7,902 nucleotides of DNA from an uncultured Collinsella sp. GTDB lineage: Bacteria; Actinomycetota; Coriobacteriia; Coriobacteriales; Coriobacteriaceae. The stretch's first letter is position 1; each line of letters begins with the position of its first letter. The notes beneath the pieces were generated by a model, which saw nothing but the letters and a program-made list of their open reading frames with translations, did not search any database and was not told the DNA's origin. Location of the stretch: positions 1 to 7,902 of the forward strand of contig CAKTWK010000055.1 in the NCBI GenBank assembly GCA_934630735.1. Reading direction: 5' to 3'. The translations under genes and the position numbers were made by a program. Below are positions 1-4,843 of this stretch, one piece after another.

Positions 1-11
1 GGACGGAGGAA
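1..11. repeat. Partial GGACGGAGGAA repeat at window edge
   Basis: The first 11 bases, GGACGGAGGAA, are identical to the core of the hairpin element downstream of galT (7680-7690). There the core is preceded by GG, giving GGGGACGGAGG. The copy here is cut by the window edge, so its left arm and full extent cannot be seen. A shared 11-mer in two intergenic regions of a short window suggests a dispersed repeat, but a single truncated copy is weak evidence. Confidence 0.4.
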
Positions 12-44
12 GCCCCGCAGCGCGTAGCGCGCAGCGGGGCTTCC
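8..44. terminator. GC-rich hairpin, likely terminator downstream of the aldolase gene
   Basis: The arms GGAAGCCCCGC (8-18) and GCGGGGCTTCC (34-44) are perfectly complementary over 11 bp. Inside them, after one A/A mismatch, GCGCG (20-24) pairs with CGCGC (28-32) around a TAG loop. It lies about 78 nt past the aldolase stop codon and could end that minus-strand transcript, or a plus-strand gene lying left of the window. Neither side has a real T-run, only CTTCC, so a classical intrinsic terminator is not proven. It could also be a bidirectional or processing hairpin. Confidence 0.55.
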
Positions 45-121
45 GACATGTCCGAGGACGTTCTGAGAGATAGGCCTTTTCCGTTTCCGGACGGCCCGGT
101 GGGATCAGAGTACCCTTGCTG

Positions 122-979
122 TTACTCTGCTTTGCCCACAGAGTTGAGGTTGGTCATGCGGATCTTAACCAGCTCGGTGATCTCACGCATGCCCTCCTTG
201 GCCGGCTTCTTGGGATCGAAGCAGGCGGGGTTCTCGGCCATGTAGGCCATGAAGCCCTTGGTGTAGGCCTGACGCAGCTCGGTGGCGTAGTTGACCTTGC
301 AGATGCCGTTCTTCACAGCCTCGGCAACCTGCTCATCGGGCACACCGGAGGTGCCGTGCAGAACCAGCGGCACGTCGACGGCGTCGCGGATGGCCTTGAC
401 CACGGACTGCTCGATGTGCGGATCGCTCGTGTACACGCCGTGGCTGGTGCCAACGCCAATGGCCAGCGAGGTGCAGCCAGTGCGCTCGACGAACTCCTTG
501 GCCTCGGCAGGATCGGTGTAGGGGCTCTCGCCCTCAACCGCGGGACCGTCGTCCTCCTTGCCGCCAACCTTACCGAGCTCGGCCTCGACGGGCACGCCCA
601 TGGCGCGGCCAGCGTCGGCGACGGACTTGGTCAGGGCGATGTTGTCCTCGAAGGACTCGTGCGAACCGTCGATCATGACAGAGGTGTAGCCCGTGCGGAA
701 AGCCTGCATGCAGCGGTCATAGCCATCGCCGTGATCGAGGTGCAGAGCGACGGGCACGGAAGCGCGCTCGGCGGCAGCCTTGACCATGCCGTAGAAGTAG
801 TCCAGACCAGCGGTCTTGATGGTGCCCGGGGTGGTCTGCATGATGACGGGGGACTTGGTCTCCTCGGCAGCGGCCAGAACGGCCATAACAAACTCGAGGT
901 TCTCGACGTTGAAAGCGCCAACAGCGTAGTGGCCGGCCTGAGCGTCCTTGAGCATCTTTTCGGTGGTAACAAGTGCCAT
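122..979 (-). CDS. Class II ketose-bisphosphate aldolase (fructose- or tagatose-bisphosphate aldolase)
   Basis: This 285-residue cytosolic zinc enzyme should cleave a ketose 1,6-bisphosphate into DHAP and glyceraldehyde 3-phosphate. The family signature HLDHGDG gives the catalytic Asp82 and zinc ligand His83. The second signature, VEAELGKVGGKED, begins at Val131. The other zinc ligands are His180 (GTSHGVY) and His208 (VLHGTSG). Start choice: the frame stays open to 1120, but the ATG at 977-979 has a GAGGAG ribosome site 9 nt upstream and begins exactly where the family begins (MALVTTEKML). Length matches the ~285-residue class IIB group. Several positions (PGT near residue 51, TSHG, LHGTSG, GICKVNYATEL at 226-235) look more like the tagatose-bisphosphate aldolases GatY/KbaY than like Bacillus FbaA, from memory of those sequences. 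No GatZ/KbaZ partner is in view. The family is certain; the preferred substrate is open. Confidence 0.93.
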   Translation of the reverse strand: MALVTTEKMLKDAQAGHYAVGAFNVENLEFVMAVLAAAEETKSPVIMQTTPGTIKTAGLDYFYGMVKAAAERASVPVALHLDHGDGYDRCMQAFRTGYTSVMIDGSHESFEDNIALTKSVADAGRAMGVPVEAELGKVGGKEDDGPAVEGESPYTDPAEAKEFVERTGCTSLAIGVGTSHGVYTSDPHIEQSVVKAIRDAVDVPLVLHGTSGVPDEQVAEAVKNGICKVNYATELRQAYTKGFMAYMAENPACFDPKKPAKEGMREITELVKIRMTNLNSVGKAE

Positions 980-1064
980 GAGCGTTTGCTCCTCTCCCTC
1001 GCCCGCATCTGGACATCGGGCGTAGTTGTTCACAAGGCGTTTTACCTTGCGTTTTGCTGCGCTC

Positions 1065-1070
1065 ATTGTA
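1065..1070 (-). promoter_or_regulatory. Candidate -10 box for the aldolase gene
   Basis: The minus strand reads TACAAT, five of six matches to the sigma-70 -10 consensus, about 85 nt before the aldolase start. No convincing -35 box lies 16-18 nt upstream, so the promoter may need an activator or may be wrong. The adjacent palindrome TGAAATTCA at 1071-1079 would sit directly upstream of the -10, where a repressor could block polymerase. Confidence 0.3.
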
Positions 1071-1203
1071 TGAAATTCAGCGTCTTTGCACGTGCGAGAT
1101 ATTGAGCCCATGCAGGTCAATACAGTCGTTTTTGAAAAGTAAACGGAAGGAATTTGAGCCGAGTGGACATGTTCGATATTGAATTTTGGGCGTTCAGCAT
1201 CTT

Positions 1204-1257
1204 TCTTTTATAGAAAAGATAAGTAATCGAAAGGTGTTTTCTTACTCAAAAAGAAAA
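1204..1257. promoter_or_regulatory. Overlapping inverted repeats upstream of the DeoR gene (operator candidates)
   Basis: Three inverted repeats are visible. TCTTTT (1204-1209) pairs with AAAAGA (1214-1219) across ATAG and overlaps a TATAGA sequence that could be a -10 box. AGTAA+GAAA (1222-1226, 1229-1232) pairs with TTTC+TTACT (1238-1246), leaving TC unpaired. TTTTCTT (1237-1243) pairs with AAGAAAA (1251-1257). The second and third share bases and so are mutually exclusive. They could be DeoR autoregulatory sites or alternative leader hairpins. Part of the symmetry may only reflect A/T-rich composition. Confidence 0.4.
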
Positions 1258-1313
1258 TGAACGAAAATAGAGTCAACACAATTCCTGCATATTTAGTCGA
1301 GAATGGAGCAAGC

Positions 1314-2117
1314 ATGGCCCAAGCCACCAACCGTGCTTTTGCCGACGAACGCCGTACCGCCATTTTGGAAATGCTCGATCATAATGCCTCGGTGCAGGTA
1401 GCAGAAATCGCCCAGACCTTTGGCGTGTCCTCCGTCACCGCCCGCGCCGACCTTGACGCGCTCGCCGAAGCAGGCAAGCTGCGCCGCACACATGGTGGTG
1501 CCGTATCGCTCCACAAACGCCTAACCGTTTCCACGCAGGATCGCCGCATCAATGTCAACGTCGCCGCCAAGCAGGCCATCGCGCAAAGCGCCATCGAGCT
1601 CGTCAATGACGGCGACACGCTGCTCGTCGACTCGGGCACCACGGCGCTCGAGTTCGTCCGGCTCCTCGATCAGCGCGACGGTATCACCGTCATCACGGCC
1701 GACATTACCATTGCCGATTACATCGACGAGAGCATGCCCTCAGTCGATGTCGTCATGCTGGGCGGGGCACTGCGCAAAGGTCATCGCTATCTGTACGGAC
1801 CGCTCACCATGCAGGCGCTCCAAATGGTCCATGCCGACCTTGCCGTCATGTGCCCCGGCGCTTTTGTTCCCGGCTGCGGCTTTACGACCGACTTTCCGCA
1901 GATGGCCGAGACCAAAACAGCTATGATCTCCGCCGCCCGTCAAGGCGTTGTCCTCATGGACGCCAGCAAGGTCAACGGACGCGGCATGTACCGCTTTGCC
2001 GAGCTAATCGACGTCAACGCCATCGTGATGGACCGTGACCCCGATCACGCCGTCGCCACCTCAATCGCCGAGATCGTCGACAACGCCCGCCCAAATCTCC
2101 TCATCGCCGGCGCTTAA
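1314..2117 (+). CDS. DeoR/GlpR-family transcriptional regulator
   Basis: This 267-residue cytosolic DNA-binding protein should repress sugar-catabolism genes and be released by a phosphorylated sugar. The N-terminal winged helix-turn-helix is clear: ERRTAILEMLDHNASVQVAEIAQTFGVSSVTARADLDAL spans residues 12-50 in pieces, followed by the family hallmark GKLRRTHGGA (54-63). The C-terminal DeoRC sensor domain (about 75-250) has the sugar-phosphate pocket motif VDSGTTALEF (105-114), GGALRKGHR (150-158) and AETKTAM (198-204). The sensor segment CPGAFVPGCGFTT (180-192) departs from the common GAxGI pattern. The frame opens at 1257, but the ATG at 1314 has GGAG 5 nt upstream and gives the usual short lead into ERR; the 1257 start has only an A-rich upstream sequence. 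It is divergent from the aldolase, its most likely target. The effector cannot be named from sequence alone. Confidence 0.91.
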   Translation: MAQATNRAFADERRTAILEMLDHNASVQVAEIAQTFGVSSVTARADLDALAEAGKLRRTHGGAVSLHKRLTVSTQDRRINVNVAAKQAIAQSAIELVNDGDTLLVDSGTTALEFVRLLDQRDGITVITADITIADYIDESMPSVDVVMLGGALRKGHRYLYGPLTMQALQMVHADLAVMCPGAFVPGCGFTTDFPQMAETKTAMISAARQGVVLMDASKVNGRGMYRFAELIDVNAIVMDRDPDHAVATSIAEIVDNARPNLLIAGA

Positions 2118-2121
2118 ACAA

Positions 2122-2160
2122 AAACCACCACAAAGGTGCCTGTCCCCTTTGTGGTGGTTT
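2122..2160 (-). terminator. 15-bp hairpin terminator between convergent deoR-type and flavoprotein genes
   Basis: AAACCACCACAAAGG (2122-2136) and CCTTTGTGGTGGTTT (2146-2160) are perfectly complementary, with a 9-nt loop. Read on the minus strand the stem is followed by TTTTTGTTT, a good uridine tract, so it should terminate the flavoprotein gene, whose stop is 23 nt away. Read on the plus strand the tail is only TTT, so it is weaker for the DeoR gene, whose stop codon is 4 nt from the stem. The T-tract of the minus-strand terminator includes part of the DeoR stop codon. Confidence 0.85.
2122..2160. repeat. Loop-conserved hairpin repeat (GGGGAC-AGGCACC type)
   Basis: On the minus strand the centre of the hairpin reads GGGGACAGGCACC. 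The GGGGAC part is shared with the hairpins at 7667-7701 and 7760-7790, while the arms are unrelated. This suggests one member of a dispersed intergenic repeat family that here also acts as a terminator. Membership rests on a six-base shared core plus the same hairpin layout, so a genome-wide count is needed to confirm it. Confidence 0.55.
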
Positions 2161-2183
2161 GAGCGTTAAAAGTGAACGTGTCG

Positions 2184-3344
2184 TTACTTGGAGAGCTCGT
2201 CAGCGAGGGCCTCGATCTGAGCGCGCGAGGCGTCGTTGAGCGAACCCAGGACAGTCACCTTGTTCTGCGTCAGGGTGATGTCCTTCATGCCCTCGAGCTC
2301 CTTGGTCATAACCTTGGCAGCTGCAGGCGCCCAGGAACCGGCCTCGACAAGCGCCACGGTACGGTTCTGGTAGGCATGCTCGGCAAGCGTGTGGATAAAG
2401 GTGCTCATGAACGGGAAGATCTCGCCCTGATAGGTAATGGAAGCGAGTACCAGACGGTCATAGCGGAACGCATCCTCAACGGCCTCGGCCATGTCGTCGC
2501 GAGCCAAGTCAAAAACGGAGACCTTCTGGCCGCGGGCCTCGAGCGCAGATGCGAGCTCATCGACGGCGGCCTTCAGGTGGCCGTAGACGCTCGCGTAGGC
2601 AATGGTGATTCCCTCGTCCTCGGGCTGATAGCTCGACCAGGTGTTGTAGGTGTCGAGGTAGTAGCCCAGGTTCTCGGTCAGCACAGGGCCATGGAGCGGA
2701 CAGATAATCTGGATGTCCAGGTCGGCGGCCTTCTTGAGCACGGCCTGCACGAACTTGCCGAACTTTCCCACGATGCCAAAGTAGTAACGGCGTGCCTCGC
2801 AGGCCCACCCTTCCGGATCTTCGATGTCATTGGCACCAAACTTGCCAAAGCCATCGGCACTAAAGAGCACCTTGTCGGTGGCCTCGTAAGAGAACAGCAC
2901 CTCGGGCCAGTGAACGTTGGGAGCGCCGACAAACGTCAGGCTGTGGCCACCCAAGTCGAGCACGTCGCCCTCTTTGACGACCATCTTGCGCTCGGGATAA
3001 TCGGTGCCAAAGTAGTTGACCATCATGCGGAAAGCGCCCATGCTGGCCACAATCTGCGCCTGGGGATAGCGCTCCATAAAGGCGGCGATGCCAGCGGAGT
3101 GATCGGGCTCCATGTGATGGACGACCAGGTAATCGGGCGTGCGACCGTCGAGCACGGCTTCGATGTTACCGAGCCACTCGTCGACAAAACCGCCGTCGAC
3201 TGAATCGGCGACAGCGATCTTTTCGCCCAAGATAACGTAGCTGTTGTATGCCATACCGTTCTCGGACACATCGTACTGGCCCTCGAACAGGTCAATGTCG
3301 TGATCGTCGACGCCAACGTAGCGGATATCCTTGGTGATCTCCAT
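2184..3344 (-). CDS. fprA: FprA-type A-type flavoprotein (flavodiiron protein, O2/NO reductase)
   Basis: This 386-residue cytosolic protein should reduce O2 to water, or NO to N2O, using electrons usually delivered by rubredoxin or a flavoprotein reductase. The N-terminal metallo-beta-lactamase-like domain (about 1-245) keeps all diiron ligands: H77-x-E79-x-D81-H82, His145 (APNVH), Asp164 (FSAD) and His218 (CPLHG). The C-terminal flavodoxin domain (246-386) binds FMN. Its loops ASVYGHL (251-257), ASITYQGEIFPFM (301-313) and EAGSWAP (334-340) are recognisable but diverged from the usual SMYGNT, GSPT and GSYGW forms. The start at 3344 is fixed by an AGGAGG site 9 nt upstream; the frame extends to 3401 but that part has no family similarity. 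Length is normal for a two-domain member, with no rubredoxin fusion. It has its own candidate promoter and is probably independent of the LacI gene 129 nt upstream. Confidence 0.94.
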   Translation of the reverse strand: MEITKDIRYVGVDDHDIDLFEGQYDVSENGMAYNSYVILGEKIAVADSVDGGFVDEWLGNIEAVLDGRTPDYLVVHHMEPDHSAGIAAFMERYPQAQIVASMGAFRMMVNYFGTDYPERKMVVKEGDVLDLGGHSLTFVGAPNVHWPEVLFSYEATDKVLFSADGFGKFGANDIEDPEGWACEARRYYFGIVGKFGKFVQAVLKKAADLDIQIICPLHGPVLTENLGYYLDTYNTWSSYQPEDEGITIAYASVYGHLKAAVDELASALEARGQKVSVFDLARDDMAEAVEDAFRYDRLVLASITYQGEIFPFMSTFIHTLAEHAYQNRTVALVEAGSWAPAAAKVMTKELEGMKDITLTQNKVTVLGSLNDASRAQIEALADELSK

Positions 3345-3360
3345 CAGGCAAAGCCTCCTA

Positions 3361-3390
3361 GATAGACAAAAGAGCCCGTCTATCATAGCA
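3361..3390 (-). promoter_or_regulatory. Extended -10 promoter and overlapping palindrome upstream of the flavoprotein gene
   Basis: The minus strand carries TGCTATGAT (complement 3382-3390), an extended -10 element with a TG one base before a TATGAT hexamer. No strong -35 is seen, as is common for extended -10 promoters. GATAGAC (3361-3367) and GTCTATC (3378-3384) form a perfect 7-bp inverted repeat with a 10-nt spacer, whose distal arm overlaps the -10 box. The predicted RNA start would fall inside the repeat, leaving a leader of about 30 nt. A repressor bound here would block initiation, so it may be a redox- or NO-responsive operator. The regulator is not identified. Confidence 0.5.
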
Positions 3391-3473
3391 CTCGGCTGCA
3401 TCCCAACAGCTATCTGCCGACATCCTTACCGATTGTTATTGAAATGCGATAAATCGCCGTTTACCTGCACAAA

Positions 3474-4505
3474 CTATGCGCGCGGTATCGCCGTGCTATG
3501 TCGAATGATGAGTTGGCCGGGAATACGAATGGCAACGGTTTTGCCCGCCGTACCCACCTCGGGAACCGCATGCTCAAACACCTCGCGTCCGCGCTGATGC
3601 AGATCGAATCGCACGGTCGTGAGCTCGTTGTGTGCCACAAAATCATCGAGCGAATCGTCGACGCCCACCACGCTCACGTCCTCGGGCACGCGCAGACCGC
3701 TATCACGCAGCGCGGCAATCGCGCCATTTGCCATCTGGTCGTTTGCCGCATAGATCGCCGTCATGGCTCGGTCGTGCTCGGCCAGAAATCTGCCGGCCTC
3801 GTAACCGCTGTTGGCAGACCAGTCACCCTCGAGCGGCGCCTGCGGCTTAATGTGCTTACGCTCGAGTGCATCCTGCCAACCGGCGCGACGAAACTGCTCG
3901 TCGACCGAGAACGACGGGCCGCCAATATAGCGAATCTGATCGTGTCCCAGCTCAAACAGGTGATCCATAAGCAATAGCGAGCAGCCGTAATGATCAGAGT
4001 CAACTGTGGTCACGCGCGGATGCGCGTACATGGTAACGATGACCGTGCCAATGCCCGGCAGTGGATCAAACGTCTCAAAATCGGGTGCCATGCGACTCAT
4101 GCCGATAATGATGCCGTCCACGGGCAGCGCGGCCATACGACGCGTGGCCTCGGCAAGCGAAAACTCCTCGGTCTTGGACATCTCGACCAGCGTGATGGCG
4201 CAATTATGCTCGCGAGCAGCGCTGGCGATGCCGTCGATCATTGAGAGGTTGCCAAACTTGGTGACATCGTTGACGCACAGACCGACTGAATGGTAACGGC
4301 CGTCGCGCAGCGAGCGACCGGCATAACTCGGACGGAAGCCGAGTTCTTGCATAGTGGCCTGCACGCGCTGACGTGTCTGCTCGTTAACGTTGGGCAAGCC
4401 GTTGGCGACGCGCGAAACCGTCTGCTGCGAAACGCCAGCAGCGCGGGCGACGTCGGCCATGGAGACCGGACGCGAACTGGTATCGTTGGACGGGCGCCTT
4501 GCCAC
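3474..4505 (-). CDS. LacI/GalR-family transcriptional regulator, probable gal repressor
   Basis: This 343-residue DNA-binding protein most likely represses the divergent galKT operon and itself, released by galactose or a related sugar. The helix-turn-helix is at residues 16-36 (MADVARAAGVSQQTVSRVANG). The hinge region follows, with Leu66 in GRSLRDGR at the place of the minor-groove leucine of LacI. The periplasmic-binding-protein-like sensor domain runs from about 72 to 335, with IRYIGGP (191-197), AIYAANDQMANGA (250-262) and VPEDVSVVGVDD (273-284). The start is GTG at 4503-4505, preceded on the minus strand by AAGGTGATC, which matches the end of the anti-Shine-Dalgarno pairing region. The nearest internal ATG (codon 16) would cut into the DNA-binding domain. 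The family is certain; the galactose role is inferred from position and from three matching sites upstream of galK. Confidence 0.92.
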   Translation of the reverse strand: MARRPSNDTSSRPVSMADVARAAGVSQQTVSRVANGLPNVNEQTRQRVQATMQELGFRPSYAGRSLRDGRYHSVGLCVNDVTKFGNLSMIDGIASAAREHNCAITLVEMSKTEEFSLAEATRRMAALPVDGIIIGMSRMAPDFETFDPLPGIGTVIVTMYAHPRVTTVDSDHYGCSLLLMDHLFELGHDQIRYIGGPSFSVDEQFRRAGWQDALERKHIKPQAPLEGDWSANSGYEAGRFLAEHDRAMTAIYAANDQMANGAIAALRDSGLRVPEDVSVVGVDDSLDDFVAHNELTTVRFDLHQRGREVFEHAVPEVGTAGKTVAIRIPGQLIIRHSTAIPRA

Positions 4506-4598
4506 AGGATCACCTTCACCCTTGCGAGATCTGAATAGCGTGAATGCCGACCCGGGCAGAAATACACCCCGCGCCGAGGCCCGCTATAGTCGGACGCA

Positions 4599-4612
4599 TG
4601 TTAACGTACTCT
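4599..4612. promoter_or_regulatory. Operator copy 1, LacI-gene proximal
   Basis: The sequence TGTTAACGTACTC matches the core of copies 2 and 3 but lacks the outer CATAAC arm (it continues as CTACTT). It fits the LacI-family pattern TG-N3-ACGT-N3-C with a central CG. It lies about 95 nt upstream of the regulator's start codon and 123 bp from the centre of copy 2, so it may serve autoregulation or DNA looping. Confidence 0.6.
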
Positions 4613-4703
4613 ACTTTTTCTATCTGCATCTCTTCTGCTTTATAAGTCCATACGGCAGTACCGTTCACGGCTGTATTTCTACCGATTACCAGATTCTCAA
4701 AAA

Positions 4704-4731
4704 GTGACAAGCAATGTGTTATGAGTACGTT
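4704..4731 (+). promoter_or_regulatory. Candidate galK promoter overlapping operator 2
   Basis: GTGACA (4704-4709) matches the -35 consensus at five of six bases. After 16 nt comes TACGTT (4726-4731), which matches the -10 consensus at only three of six. The -10 lies inside operator copy 2, so repressor binding would exclude polymerase. An alternative is TTGATT (4766-4771) with TAACGT (4789-4794) 17 nt later, whose -10 lies inside operator copy 3. Sequence alone does not decide between them, and both may be used. Confidence 0.35.
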
Positions 4732-4739
4732 AACATAAC
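4718..4739. promoter_or_regulatory. Operator copy 2, full palindrome
   Basis: This is the most complete site: GTTATG, three bases, ACGT, three bases, CATAAC. The six-base outer arms are perfectly complementary and the centre is CG, as expected for a LacI-family dimer whose hinge leucines insert at a central CpG. Seventeen bases (GTTAACGTACTCATAAC in the reverse orientation) are identical in copy 3. It is probably the primary operator for the divergent LacI-family protein. Confidence 0.75.
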
Positions 4740-4748
4740 CCGTAACGT

Positions 4749-4778
4749 GCGGCATCGTGAACGCTTGATTCATGCCGC
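4749..4778 (+). other. Leader hairpin between operators 2 and 3
   Basis: GCGGCA (4749-4754) pairs with TGCCGC (4773-4778), and inside it TGAA (4758-4761) pairs with TTCA (4769-4772) around a seven-base loop. If galK transcription starts at operator 2, this would form near the 5' end of the mRNA, where it could stabilise the transcript. It has no U-tract and so is not a terminator. It may also simply be a DNA palindrome. Confidence 0.35.
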
Positions 4779-4781
4779 TTC

Positions 4782-4803
4782 AAGTTGTTAACGTACTCAT
4801 AAC
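4782..4803. promoter_or_regulatory. Operator copy 3, galK proximal
   Basis: It contains the 17-mer GTTAACGTACTCATAAC (4787-4803), identical to copy 2 in the opposite orientation. The right arm CATAAC is perfect and the left arm is degenerate (AAGTTG). Its centre lies 64 bp from that of copy 2, about six helical turns, so two bound dimers would lie on nearly the same face of the DNA. It sits 40 nt before the galK start, downstream of the candidate operator-2 promoter, where it could act as a roadblock. Confidence 0.7.
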
Positions 4804-4843
4804 GACGCAAAACTCACCCGTGCGCGCCAAGGAAAGGACTCCC

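Larger units (their letters stand above)
980..1313. promoter_or_regulatory. Divergent control region between aldolase and DeoR genes
   Basis: This 334-nt gap has no supportable gene. It is visibly richer in A+T than the flanking genes, especially 1121-1313. On the aldolase side it holds a possible -10 TACAAT (complement 1065-1070), next to a 9-nt palindrome TGAAATTCA (1071-1079). It also has two leader inverted repeats: CAAGG/CCTTG (1033-1037, 1045-1049) and CGCCCG/CGGGCG (1000-1005, 1017-1022). On the DeoR side it holds three overlapping inverted repeats between 1204 and 1257. A regulator divergent from a catabolic gene commonly controls both, so this is the expected operator location. That is inference. 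Confidence 0.6.
4506..4843. promoter_or_regulatory. Divergent lacI-type/galK control region
   Basis: This 338-nt region has no credible gene; short frames crossing it do not resemble any protein. It carries three copies of one operator-like sequence (centres near 4605, 4728 and 4792), a 5' leader hairpin (4749-4778) and candidate promoters in both directions. For the LacI-family gene, the minus strand has TATAAA (complement 4639-4644) with a poor -35. For galK, GTGACA (4704-4709) is followed after 16 nt by TACGTT (4726-4731), which lies within the middle operator. The promoter calls are tentative. Confidence 0.7.

Noticed and set aside
48..245. 65-codon plus-strand frame near the left edge
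   Set aside because: It runs antisense into the aldolase 3' end, begins in a hairpin and has no ribosome site.
116..1105. 329-codon plus-strand frame opposite the aldolase
   Set aside because: Antisense shadow; no family resemblance, and the minus strand carries both aldolase signatures.
980..1120. N-terminal extension of the aldolase to an ATG at 1118-1120
   Set aside because: The extra 47 residues match nothing in the family, would cover the putative promoter, and the ATG at 979 has a good ribosome site.
1257..1313. Upstream start for the DeoR-family gene
   Set aside because: The 19 extra residues lie in an A/T-rich inverted-repeat region with no GGAG-type site; the start at 1314 has one.
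2172..3203. 343-codon plus-strand frame opposite the flavoprotein gene
   Set aside because: Antisense shadow of a gene with all diiron ligands; its composition follows from the codon bias of the real gene.
3446..3457. GCGATAAATCGC palindrome after the LacI-family gene as a terminator
   Set aside because: The stem is only 4-5 bp and the following minus-strand sequence, ATTTCAATAAC, is a poor U-tract. It may contribute weakly but cannot be called.
4381..4396. A fourth gal operator inside the LacI-family gene (GTTAACGTTGG)
   Set aside because: It shares only the TTAACGT core; the flanking TG and CA positions do not match and it encodes conserved residues of the hinge region, so it may be chance.
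4772..4843. Upstream start for galK
   Set aside because: It would place operator copy 3 inside the coding region and adds residues not seen in galactokinases; the start at 4844 has a clear ribosome site.
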